A DNA stretch of 64,000 bases, from the NCBI GenBank assembly GCA_030916885.1, contig JAUPVT010000040.1:1-64000 (forward strand), in the 5' to 3' direction. This document shows, one piece after another, positions 56,857 through 64,000 of this stretch (positions are counted from its first letter, which is position 1; every line of letters starts with the position of its first letter). The translations under genes were made by a program, and so were the position numbers. The notes under the pieces are model-generated. The model searched no databases, was not told the DNA's origin, and worked only from the letters and a program-made list of their open reading frames with translations. Source of the DNA: Chlamydiota bacterium (lineage in GTDB: Bacteria > Chlamydiota > Chlamydiia > Chlamydiales > Rhabdochlamydiaceae).

Positions 56857-57092
56857 AATTAAAAAACCTCTATTAAATTATTTATTTTTATAGCTAGTGT
56901 TATTAAAATGAAAATATCATTTTTGCTATAAAAATCAATCTGGTTATTTTTTAATTAAATTAAACTAATTATATTTTAAATACATAATATAATAAATGAT
57001 TTTGTATAGTAATTTCTAAATTAAGCATTTTCATTTTGATTTAAAAAATAGATATTGCTATGATTTTGTTCATCAAAAGGATTAAGGTTTTT
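56857..57092. other. AT-rich divergent spacer
   Basis: This very AT-rich gap separates two divergent unknown genes and probably holds both promoters. I cannot place a promoter with confidence, and no RNA gene or repeat is seen. Confidence 0.3.
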
Positions 57093-57191
57093 ATGACTTC
57101 TTATATTAGTGATATCTTATCATGGATAGATATAGTTTCGCTAAAATATAAACTGCTAGTTTATACGGCTATTGGAATAACAGTCCTATAG
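57093..57191 (+). CDS. Possible 32-residue leader peptide with hydrophobic end
   Basis: The frame begins ATG ACT TCT (MTSYISDILSWIDIVS) and ends in a hydrophobic run, LLVYTAIGITVL. Its TAG stop overlaps the GTG that can start the next gene by one base. AAGG lies about 6 nt before the ATG. It could be a small membrane peptide, a translationally coupled leader, or chance. Confidence 0.3.
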   Translation: MTSYISDILSWIDIVSLKYKLLVYTAIGITVL

Positions 57192-57766
57192 TGATTAATA
57201 TGAATATTCCTCTAGAACACAAGTCGCTCTTCTATAAAGCTGGTACAACTATGGTTTTAGCTGTGGGATCTGTGTATACTCCTTGGGAAACAACAAAAAT
57301 TATTGGTTCGACAATACTAACTGGGGTGGGTTATGGAATTGCCAATGAACTAATCTCTTCTTGGGGCTGCTCTAAGCACTTTGATAAGGACCATATTTCT
57401 AACCCTTCTTACTTAAGGAACCGACCTATTCAAGGGCTGCACTCCAGCCTTAACGTAGTCGCTAGTGGAATGTTTGACTATTGGCATGTTTCCTCTGTTG
57501 TTGGTGTCATTTTAGCTATAGCATCTAGAGCTCCTCTATCTGTTTTTAAAGAAAAAATACAAGCTACACAAATCATTCCTTATTTAGTGATGGGATCTGC
57601 TGTAATAACACTCGTTATACAAATTAGTAATCAAATCTTAAAAAAATATAGTAAGGCAGCTTGCAACATTCAGCATGGAGCAAGCTATGGTATCCTAGCA
57701 ACCGGTAGCATGCTTTTAACAGCTGCTATTTTAACCACAAGAATCGGCCTTAAGCTTATTAAATAA
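57191..57766 (+). CDS. Multi-pass membrane protein of unknown function
   Basis: Up to 191 residues (GTG at 57191, or ATG at 57200). Four or so hydrophobic segments lie at about residues 17-50, 84-112, 126-148 and 163-190, with a short polar loop containing SWGCSKHFDKDHISNPSYLR (about 56-75). I do not recognise the family. Candidate start coupling to the small upstream frame is noted there. It is convergent with the amino-acid permease gene, with a hairpin between. Confidence 0.55.
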   Translation: MINMNIPLEHKSLFYKAGTTMVLAVGSVYTPWETTKIIGSTILTGVGYGIANELISSWGCSKHFDKDHISNPSYLRNRPIQGLHSSLNVVASGMFDYWHVSSVVGVILAIASRAPLSVFKEKIQATQIIPYLVMGSAVITLVIQISNQILKKYSKAACNIQHGASYGILATGSMLLTAAILTTRIGLKLIK

Positions 57767-57877
57767 GCTATTTTTCTAAAATTTATTTTTAATTTATTTG
57801 TGATAATTTCTTTATAGAACTCTATTCGTAGTAAGAATAGTAAACCTATTAGGTCTTTCAACCGTTTTATATTAGGA

Positions 57878-57913
57878 AAAAGTAAAAAGTCCTCACCAAT
57901 TGAGGTAAGGACT
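57878..57913 (-). terminator. Terminator of the sodA-to-permease minus-strand cluster
   Basis: A 10-bp stem, AGTCCTCACC / GGTAAGGACT (one mismatch), with a 6-nt loop. On the minus strand it is followed by TTTTTACTTTTT, 15 bp past the permease stop. Confidence 0.8.
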
Positions 57914-57927
57914 GGTCATGAATAACC

Positions 57928-59388
57928 TTATTTCTTAACTAGCTGACGGATCTTACTATTTTTTATACCATAAGCAAAATAAATAATACCCCCTATCATC
58001 ATCCAAATAAGCATTTGCCACCAGCTAACAGCTGGGAAAGCTAGCATCTGAATAATACAACATAGAGTACCTGCTAAAGGAATCCAAGGTACAAAAGGAG
58101 TTTTAAATGGACGGTGCAGTAAAGGTTGCTTATAGCGCAGAATCAAAATACCAAAGCAAACAATAGCAAAGGCTAAAAGAGCTCCCATTGAAGTCAATTG
58201 ACCCAAAATACCGACTGGGAAAATCCCTGCTAATACCATAGCAGCAAGAGTAACCACAATAGAGGTAAAAAACGGGGTGTGAAATCTCTTACTGATCTGG
58301 CTAAAAGATTTAGGCAATAACCCATCATTTGCCATTGTATAAAAAATGCGAGACTGGGCTAAGATCATAACTAACACAACAGAAGTTAAACCTGCTAAAA
58401 TAGCAAACTTAAGAACTAAACGTAGCCAAATAAACTTAGGGCCTAAAGCATTTACAGCTACTGCAATCGGATCTGGTACATCTAACATGGTGTAAGGCAC
58501 GATGCCTAGTAGAATAATTCCAATAACAATATATGCAAGAGTGGATATACCCAGCGATCCTAACATCCCTATTGGTAGATCTTTTTGTGGATTACGTGCT
58601 TCCTGAGCTAGAGTAGATAAGGCATCAAAACCGATAAAAGCAAAGAAGACAACTCCGGCTCCACGCAAAACACCGCTCAACCCATATGATCCAAATTCCC
58701 CTGTATTTTCTGGGATAAACGGTATTAAATGATCTAAATTGATAAAAGCAATCCCACAACCAATAAATAGTAGGATCACTCCCATTTTGATAATTACCAT
58801 TAAGTTATTGAAACCAGCAGCCGCTTTTATTCCGATAGAAACTAAAGTACCCATGATAGCAACAATGAGCATAGCAGGAAGGTTTATGATAGCACCTGTT
58901 GCTTCCCATCCTATTCCTATTTCATAACTCAATGGAGAGCTAGCTAAAAAAGAAGGTAATTGTATTCCAAAATCCTGTAGTAAACTCACAAAGTATCCGG
59001 ACCATCCCACAGAAACGGTTGCCGCAGAAAATAAATATTCCATGGTTAAGCCCCAACCAATGATCCAAGCAGTTAATTCACCCATGGTAACATAGGCATA
59101 AGTATAAGCACTTCCTGCAATGGGAATTAAAGAAGCAAATTCTGCATAGCAAAGAGCTGCAAAAATACAAATCATCGCTGCTAAAACAAAGGAAATAAGA
59201 ATTCCAGGACCTGCATATTGAGCTGCTGCTTGTCCTGTTAATACAAAAATCCCAGCCCCTATAATGGCTCCTACCCCCATTGCTGTTAAATTAACTGGTC
59301 CTAAAGAGCGCGTAAGACCACGACTAGATTGTGAGGCTTGGTTTAATAAATCTTTTAAAGATTTTTTGATAAATAACTGCTTAAACAT
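57928..59388 (-). CDS. APC-family amino-acid permease (cationic amino-acid type)
   Basis: A membrane transporter of about 486 residues with 12-14 helices. I choose ATG 59388, since the upstream part of the frame overlaps ptsN and looks non-homologous. After a short cytosolic start (LTRSLGPVNLTAMGVGAIIG), the first broken-helix motif GAGIFVLTGQAAAQYAGPG appears near residue 50. FFAFIGFDALSTLAQEARNPQKDLP (key part FIGFDALSTLAQEARNPQ) near 250 is characteristic of the CAT subgroup. It would import amino acids from the host. No strong Shine-Dalgarno is seen. Confidence 0.88.
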   Translation of the reverse strand: MFKQLFIKKSLKDLLNQASQSSRGLTRSLGPVNLTAMGVGAIIGAGIFVLTGQAAAQYAGPGILISFVLAAMICIFAALCYAEFASLIPIAGSAYTYAYVTMGELTAWIIGWGLTMEYLFSAATVSVGWSGYFVSLLQDFGIQLPSFLASSPLSYEIGIGWEATGAIINLPAMLIVAIMGTLVSIGIKAAAGFNNLMVIIKMGVILLFIGCGIAFINLDHLIPFIPENTGEFGSYGLSGVLRGAGVVFFAFIGFDALSTLAQEARNPQKDLPIGMLGSLGISTLAYIVIGIILLGIVPYTMLDVPDPIAVAVNALGPKFIWLRLVLKFAILAGLTSVVLVMILAQSRIFYTMANDGLLPKSFSQISKRFHTPFFTSIVVTLAAMVLAGIFPVGILGQLTSMGALLAFAIVCFGILILRYKQPLLHRPFKTPFVPWIPLAGTLCCIIQMLAFPAVSWWQMLIWMMIGGIIYFAYGIKNSKIRQLVKK

Positions 59389-59492
59389 AAAAAAAGATGT
59401 CCATTTTTTATTTTTTAGTGGTTTGGCAAAGTTCAAGATACCAAGCAAAGGTAAGATAAGTTTGTTTTTATGAATAGAAAAATAAAAATAAT

Positions 59493-60230
59493 CTATCCCA
59501 TAGAACGGATTTGTCCTTCCCAACTTCGAACAAAGTCTAATAGAGCAGTTTTATCAGAACGGTCCAGTAATAATTGAAATGCTTCTTTATGACTACTTAA
59601 ATGTGCTAATTTTGCTAAAAGTTGAAGATGTGCTTTATCACTTCCAGCAAATAAGAAAAATAGCGTGTGTACCGGCTTAGAATCTAGCGCTCCATATTCC
59701 AATGGGGTTTCAGGATACACAATAAACACCATATCAAATGATCCTTTCGCCAAAGCTTCTCTTGTATGTGGGACTGCAAGACCATTCCCTAAAGCTGTTG
59801 GACTTAAGTCTTCTCGATCGATTAAAAGCTCTGCTAATATCTCGGCATCCACATTGAGTTTGGGGGCTACAATTTTAGTTACAGCAGAAATAATATCTTC
59901 TTTCTTATCTCCTTTAATATTAACTAAAATATCCCCTTGGTGAAGTGCACGGTATAAGCAAAACTGTACCATTCCTCCACTGATTGGATTATCTAGTTGT
60001 ACTTGCTGTTTTTTTTTGTCGGTTAGAGGATAAATTTGCTGATCACAAGAAGCGGTTTCTTGAAGCTGTTTCAAATCAAACTGTAGCATCCAGTTTTCAA
60101 TTTCGATTAAGCCAAATCGGTGTTCTCCATTAATACAATAAGAAGGGATTTTGTTATGAAGCAATAGTCTATGAATAGCAGCTTCTGAAATATTAAACAG
60201 CTTAGCAACATCTTTAATTGTAAGATCCAT
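59493..60230 (-). CDS. ptsN: PtsN-like EIIA protein with N-terminal HTH domain
   Basis: A 245-residue two-domain protein. Residues 1-52 form an excisionase/MerR-type helix-turn-helix (TIKDVAKLFNISEAAIHRLL, then CINGEHRFGLIEIENWM). Residues about 95-245 are an EIIA(Ntr) domain with the phosphorylatable histidine in GLAVPHTREAL (about residue 148). The fusion suggests that a PTS phosphorelay directly controls DNA binding. It corresponds to CT291 and lies 16 nt after the HTH-less paralogue. Confidence 0.88.
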   Translation of the reverse strand: MDLTIKDVAKLFNISEAAIHRLLLHNKIPSYCINGEHRFGLIEIENWMLQFDLKQLQETASCDQQIYPLTDKKKQQVQLDNPISGGMVQFCLYRALHQGDILVNIKGDKKEDIISAVTKIVAPKLNVDAEILAELLIDREDLSPTALGNGLAVPHTREALAKGSFDMVFIVYPETPLEYGALDSKPVHTLFFLFAGSDKAHLQLLAKLAHLSSHKEAFQLLLDRSDKTALLDFVRSWEGQIRSMG

Positions 60231-60246
60231 GGTTTTTCCTCTTAGC

Positions 60247-60783
60247 TCAACATCCGTTAAACATTTCGATTACTTCTTTAGCACAGTGACATTTAAGCAA
60301 TTTTTTGCGCCTTTCCTTATTTTTAACCGCCATTGTCAAACGAGATAAAATGCACAAATACTCTGTTTGTCGGTTATCTGGGCCTCCAATCATAAAAATG
60401 AGTTGAACCTCCACACCATCAAGAGCATTCCACTCTAAGCCTTGTTGCACCTGAATTCCAATTGCGATAAAAAAATCCTTATAACCGTGCAATTTTGCAT
60501 GAGGAACTGCAACCCCAAGACCAATTGCAGTAGGAACAATCTTCTCTCTTTCTAAAATCGCCTGATAAAATCGCTTGGCATCTTGAAGCTTTTTTTTCTC
60601 TTCTAGTAGACTCACTAAACGACTTAAAGCATCATCACGATGATCAGCTTGCATAAACAAAACGAGATCTTCATCCAAATAATTAGAAATTGCTAAGGTA
60701 TTATCTCGTTTAAAAAGCTTTCTTAAATCGCTAAATCCTAATGAGATTTGATGATTAATGCGTGCCAGTATGGCCAAATCCAC
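60247..60783 (-). CDS. ptsN: PtsN-like nitrogen-regulatory EIIA protein
   Basis: A 178-residue EIIA(Ntr) protein of the regulatory phosphotransferase chain. The domain spans about residues 33-175, with the active histidine in [20 protein letters not shown] (about residue 92). The frame's start overlaps the end of dut by 29 nt, so either the overlap is real or translation starts later. It corresponds to CT290. No sugar-PTS components are seen nearby. Confidence 0.87.
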   Translation of the reverse strand: MDLAILARINHQISLGFSDLRKLFKRDNTLAISNYLDEDLVLFMQADHRDDALSRLVSLLEEKKKLQDAKRFYQAILEREKIVPTAIGLGVAVPHAKLHGYKDFFIAIGIQVQQGLEWNALDGVEVQLIFMIGGPDNRQTEYLCILSRLTMAVKNKERRKKLLKCHCAKEVIEMFNGC

Positions 60784-61201
60784 CCTCTCCTCTTTTAGTT
60801 ATGGCTAAATCGATTTTTCTGGTAAATACAGCTTGCCTAACAGGTGCAAAAACCATTTGTGCAATACGCATACCAGGAGTAATCATAAAGTCTGACTTGC
60901 CATGATTTATTAAAATAATCTTAATTTCTCCTCGATAATCAGAGTCAATTGTACCAGGAGAATTTAGAACTGTAATTTGTTGCTTTAATGCAAGTCCGCT
61001 TCGAGGGCGAATTTGCACTTCATAACCGTTTGGAATTTCCAAATAGATCCCCGTAGGGATAAGAATAGAGGCTCCAGGTTTTAATACCATTTCTTCTGTT
61101 ATATACGCTTTTATATCTGCTCCTGCTGCTTGTTCGGAAGCATACTCTGGAAGACATTTTTCTTCTTCTAAATGAATTCCTACTTCCAATCTCTCAGTCA
61201 T
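60755..61201 (-). CDS. dut: dUTP diphosphatase
   Basis: A 148-residue trimeric enzyme hydrolysing dUTP to dUMP and PPi. The five motifs are visible: AGADIKAY (1), [10 protein letters not shown] (2), [14 protein letters not shown] (3), [10 protein letters not shown] (4), and the C-terminal [10 protein letters not shown] (5). Length is normal. It lies 16 nt after accD and overlaps ptsN, as in Chlamydia (CT292). Confidence 0.97.
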   Translation of the reverse strand: MTERLEVGIHLEEEKCLPEYASEQAAGADIKAYITEEMVLKPGASILIPTGIYLEIPNGYEVQIRPRSGLALKQQITVLNSPGTIDSDYRGEIKIILINHGKSDFMITPGMRIAQMVFAPVRQAVFTRKIDLAITKRGEGGFGHTGTH

Positions 61202-61217
61202 GAATTTTCCTTTAAAT

Positions 61218-62165
61218 TTAACGTTTTAGCTCTTGCCCTGCAATAACACTTAGTTCTAACAGATCTTGTAGTTTTTGAGGGATTTTTTTTAAAGGCTTTT
61301 CTAACAAAGGAGGTTTTGGTTTTTTTTGATGCGTTAAAAAGGTTAAGAGATTATGTAAAGTTTGTTTTAACTGATGACGAGGCACAATACAATCAATCAT
61401 CCCCTTTTCTAAAAGAAACTCTGAACATTGTGCATTTGGGGGAAGTTTTTTTCTCATGGTTTGTTCTACTACTCGAGGGCCTGCAAAACCAATCAAAGCA
61501 TCTGGTTCTGCAATAATAATATCTCCCAAAGAAGCAAAGGAAGCTGTAACGCCGCCTAATGTAGGGTTTGTCATTACAGAAATAAAAGAAAGCCCCTTTT
61601 CGTGCAGCTTTGCTAAAGCGGCAGAGGTTTTTGCCATTTGCATTAAAGAAAGAGCTGATTCTTGCATTCTAGCTCCTCCAGAAGCAGAAACAATGACTAC
61701 TGGCAGTTCATGATTTAAGGCATATTCAATTAATAATGTAAGCCTTTCTCCGACTACCGATCCCATGGATCCTACCATAAACGTAAAATCAAGAACTCCT
61801 AAAGCAATTTGTATTTTGTCTATTGCCGCCTTTCCTACAATTACCGCTTCATCACGGGAGGAGGTCTTAGCTGCCTTCAAAAGTCTATTCACATAAGATT
61901 CTGTATCTGTGAAATTCAAAGGATCCATTGGCTTAAGGTATGTAAAAAGCTCTTCAAAGCTATCCTGATCCGATAAAAGCTTAATCCTCTGAGAACCGGA
62001 TAAGCGATAATGATAATTGCACTTTGGACAGCAAGAGAGATTCTCTTGCAGTTCATTTGCATGGATGATTTCATGACAGTGTGTGCATTTAATCCAACCA
62101 CTATAACCATCTTTTTTAATTGTCTGAACTTTAATCTTTGGTTTATTCTTTGAAAAAAGACCCAT
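61218..62165 (-). CDS. accD: Acetyl-CoA carboxylase carboxyltransferase beta subunit
   Basis: A subunit of about 315 residues that transfers CO2 from biotin to acetyl-CoA in fatty-acid synthesis, with AccA as partner. The four-cysteine zinc ribbon CTHC...CCPKC lies at about residues 28-51. The crotonase-like core has [20 protein letters not shown] (residues about 158-177) and [18 protein letters not shown] (about 205). ATG 62165 ([10 protein letters not shown]) is the usual start. Next in the cluster is dut. Confidence 0.96.
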   Translation of the reverse strand: MGLFSKNKPKIKVQTIKKDGYSGWIKCTHCHEIIHANELQENLSCCPKCNYHYRLSGSQRIKLLSDQDSFEELFTYLKPMDPLNFTDTESYVNRLLKAAKTSSRDEAVIVGKAAIDKIQIALGVLDFTFMVGSMGSVVGERLTLLIEYALNHELPVVIVSASGGARMQESALSLMQMAKTSAALAKLHEKGLSFISVMTNPTLGGVTASFASLGDIIIAEPDALIGFAGPRVVEQTMRKKLPPNAQCSEFLLEKGMIDCIVPRHQLKQTLHNLLTFLTHQKKPKPPLLEKPLKKIPQKLQDLLELSVIAGQELKR

Positions 62166-62258
62166 AAATAAAACCATTTAATTTGTAATTAGAAAGTAAT
62201 TATATATTTAAAGCTGTTCTTTAAGCAACAACCAAAATTAAAAACTTCCTATTTAAAT

Positions 62259-62870
62259 TTATTTTTTTACAGAAAGAAACCGCTTCTCTACATTTTCCCA
62301 GTTGACAATTTTCCAAATATTTTTTACATATTCAGCCCTAACATTCTTATAATCTATATAATAAGCATGTTCCCAAACATCAATTCCTAGCAAAGGCACT
62401 AGCTTCTTTATACAAAGAGGATCTTGGTTAGCACACGTAGTAATCATCATTTTTTTTTCTATCTGATTATAGCCCAGCCAGCCCCAGCCAGAGCCTTGGA
62501 TAGCAACAGTTATAGAGCTAAGTTGTTCTATTAAATGCTCTAATGAGCCAAATTGTTCTATAATAGCCTCTAAAAGCTCCCCTTTGGGCTTTTCTCCTCC
62601 CCCCTTACCTATAGGAGCTAAATTGGTCCAAAAAACACTATGATTGAGATGCCCACCACCATTAAATTTGATAGCCTGCTGCAATTCAATCATCGTGGAC
62701 AAATCCTTCGTTTTTTCTGCTGTTGCATATTTTTCTAAAGCAGCATTTAAATTGGTTACATATCCAGCATGGTGTTTAGAATAATGCAATTTCATAATCT
62801 CTGCAGAAATGACCGGTTCTAGAGCCGAGAAATCATAAGGAAGATCAGGTAATGTGTAAGATGCAGACAT
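62259..62870 (-). CDS. sodA: Superoxide dismutase (Fe/Mn)
   Basis: A dismutase of about 203 residues. I choose ATG 62870 (GGAG 9 nt upstream), giving the usual [19 protein letters not shown]. Metal ligands are H in [14 protein letters not shown] in LNHSVFW, and D and H in [13 protein letters not shown]. Length fits the Fe/Mn family; metal preference cannot be told from sequence. It heads the minus-strand cluster, matching CT294. Confidence 0.96.
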   Translation of the reverse strand: MSASYTLPDLPYDFSALEPVISAEIMKLHYSKHHAGYVTNLNAALEKYATAEKTKDLSTMIELQQAIKFNGGGHLNHSVFWTNLAPIGKGGGEKPKGELLEAIIEQFGSLEHLIEQLSSITVAIQGSGWGWLGYNQIEKKMMITTCANQDPLCIKKLVPLLGIDVWEHAYYIDYKNVRAEYVKNIWKIVNWENVEKRFLSVKK

Positions 62871-63011
62871 GAAAATAAACTCCGGTATTTTTAAGATAAA
62901 TGATGTGATTCTGAATATAAACCGCTTACTAATATTTTGTAAAAGCCTACGCATAAAATAGAGCATTTTTTAAGTCTTTATTTTTTTATCTAGAGATATT
63001 CTTTCTTTAGA

Positions 63012-63040
63012 TTGACAAATTTGCTTAAAAAAAATTAAAA
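63012..63040 (+). promoter_or_regulatory. Candidate metK promoter
   Basis: TTGACA (63012-63017), a perfect -35 hexamer, and TTAAAA (63035-63040) are 17 nt apart and 37 bp before metK. The -10 is weak. No SAM riboswitch is seen in the short leader. Confidence 0.35.
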
Positions 63041-63077
63041 ACTTTCTAACATCTACATACAACCTAAGAGATCCCTT

Positions 63078-64000
63078 ATGTCAAGTTCCTATTTATTCAC
63101 TTCGGAATCTGTTTCTGAAGGACATCCTGACAAAGTAGCAGACCAGATTTCCGACACGATCTTAGATCTTGCCTTGGCTCAAGATCCTAAAGCGAGAGTA
63201 GCTTGTGAAACTTTAGTAAAAACATCTATGGTAGTTGTTGCAGGGGAAATTAGCGCACAGGCGCAAATAAATTGGGAAAAATCCATTCGGGATTTACTCT
63301 TAAACATAGGCTATGACAACATAAGCTCAGGTTTTGATGCAAACTCTTGCTCCATTATCAATGCTATTAGCCAACAGTCTAGCGATATTGCTATCGGTGT
63401 AGATCGGATAGAAGATGATCAGGGAGCTGGAGACCAAGGGCTAATGTTTGGTTATGCTACCAATGAAACAGATGTGTTAATGCCAGCACCGATTACCTAT
63501 GCTCACCGTTTAATGCAGCGTCAAGCTTTTTTACGTAAATCAGGTAAATTACCTTGGCTACAACCAGATGCAAAAAGTCAGGTCACTTTTTGTTACATCG
63601 ATAAAAAACCAGCTTATGTAGATACGATTGTTTTATCCACACAACACAAAGAAGAAATTAGTTATTCTGATTTAAAGCAAGCAGTCATTGAAGAGGTAAT
63701 TAAGCCAGTAATTCCTAGTAAGTGGATTACAAAAGATACACGCTATCTGATTAATCCTACAGGTCGTTTTGTGATCGGAGGACCTCAAGCTGATTGCGGC
63801 TTAACAGGTCGTAAAATTATTGTGGATTCCTATGGTGGTGCAGCACGTCATGGAGGAGGAGCCTTTTCTGGTAAAGATCCTTCCAAGGTAGATCGTTGTG
63901 CAGCTTATATGGGAAGATATGTGGCTAAAAATATTGTAGCTGCAGGGCTTGCCGATCGTTGTGAAATTCAAGTTTCTTATGCTATTGGCGTAGCAAAACC
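63078..64000 (+). CDS. metK: S-adenosylmethionine synthetase, 5' part (cut by window edge)
   Basis: An open frame from ATG 63078 runs past the right edge with 307 complete codons visible of about 385-400. It begins [20 protein letters not shown] and contains the MAT signature [16 protein letters not shown] (about residue 117) and [19 protein letters not shown] (about 257, partly quoted). It makes SAM from methionine and ATP. Many Chlamydiaceae lack metK and import SAM, so its presence separates this organism from that family. The frame has no visible defects up to the edge. Confidence 0.96.
   Translation, partial: MSSSYLFTSESVSEGHPDKVADQISDTILDLALAQDPKARVACETLVKTSMVVVAGEISAQAQINWEKSIRDLLLNIGYDNISSGFDANSCSIINAISQQSSDIAIGVDRIEDDQGAGDQGLMFGYATNETDVLMPAPITYAHRLMQRQAFLRKSGKLPWLQPDAKSQVTFCYIDKKPAYVDTIVLSTQHKEEISYSDLKQAVIEEVIKPVIPSKWITKDTRYLINPTGRFVIGGPQADCGLTGRKIIVDSYGGAARHGGGAFSGKDPSKVDRCAAYMGRYVAKNIVAAGLADRCEIQVSYAIGVAK

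Noticed and set aside
62967..63077. SAM riboswitch upstream of metK
   Set aside because: The leader is only about 110 bp of AT-rich sequence without the conserved paired segments of SAM-I, SAM-II or SAM/SAH classes.
1..64000. CRISPR array or cas genes
   Set aside because: No regularly spaced direct repeats and no cas-like proteins are seen.

Overview
This window comes from a member of the Chlamydiae, most likely an environmental (non-Chlamydiaceae) lineage such as the Rhabdochlamydiaceae/Simkaniaceae group. The phylum call rests on a chlamydial-type Npt1 ATP/ADP translocase, a YtgABCD metal-transport operon whose YtgC carries a fused DtxR-like repressor domain, a second-copy-type DnaA, a phospholipase-D-family protein with two HKD motifs, and long runs of gene order that I remember from Chlamydia trachomatis. 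The DNA is AT-rich, and genes absent from Chlamydiaceae (a complete-looking metK start, a 1027-residue NAD-glutamate dehydrogenase, insertion-sequence remnants) point away from the animal-pathogen genus. The family-level placement is inference.

Layout. 1-670: left-edge mobile debris, the start of an IS1-like InsA and a decayed IS630-like transposase. 674-4638: M18 aminopeptidase, VIT/CCC1-like membrane protein and P1B-4-type metal ATPase. 4648-5731: two unknown, probably secreted or lineage-specific proteins. 6066-9149: NAD-glutamate dehydrogenase. 9218-12996: hrcA-grpE-dnaK heat-shock operon with promoter and terminator. 13143-15732: arginase-family enzyme and OppA-like binding protein. 15778-22987 (minus): ytgABCD-dxr-rseP. 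23489-27851: a conserved chlamydial DNA-binding-like protein, npt1, lepA. 27956-28338: repeat element with a 63-bp inverted repeat, followed by the phospholipase-D-like gene and the convergent gnd. 31539-37557: tRNA-Arg(CCU), then on the minus strand mraZ-rsmH(frameshifted)-ftsL-ftsI-murE-amiA, the peptidoglycan/division cluster. 37818-40882: two small conserved proteins, dnaA-2, comF-like. 41095-41440: second copy of the repeat element. 41481-48770 (minus): a translationally coupled four-gene unit of SurA/PpiD-like, CBM9-like, GcvH and a giant AsmA/TamB-like protein. 48991-49796: a decayed small gene and junk. 49797-55987: proS (archaeal/eukaryal type), lplA, clpC, mnmA. 56119-57766: two unknown proteins. 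57928-62870 (minus): sodA, accD, dut, ptsN x2, amino-acid permease. 63078-64000: 5' part of metK.

How it works together. Most of the window is housekeeping: protein quality control (HrcA/GrpE/DnaK, ClpC, RseP, SurA-like), isoprenoid and cell-wall synthesis (Dxr, MurE, FtsI, AmiA), and host-dependency functions (Npt1 energy parasitism, YtgABCD metal uptake, OppA and APC nutrient uptake). The most unusual points are the dispersed AT-rich repeat with long inverted arms, the amidase gene that ends inside the antisense of a tRNA anticodon loop, the homopolymer frameshift in rsmH, a two-gene locus encoding an internally duplicated unknown protein, and an apparently freshly inactivated small transcription unit.
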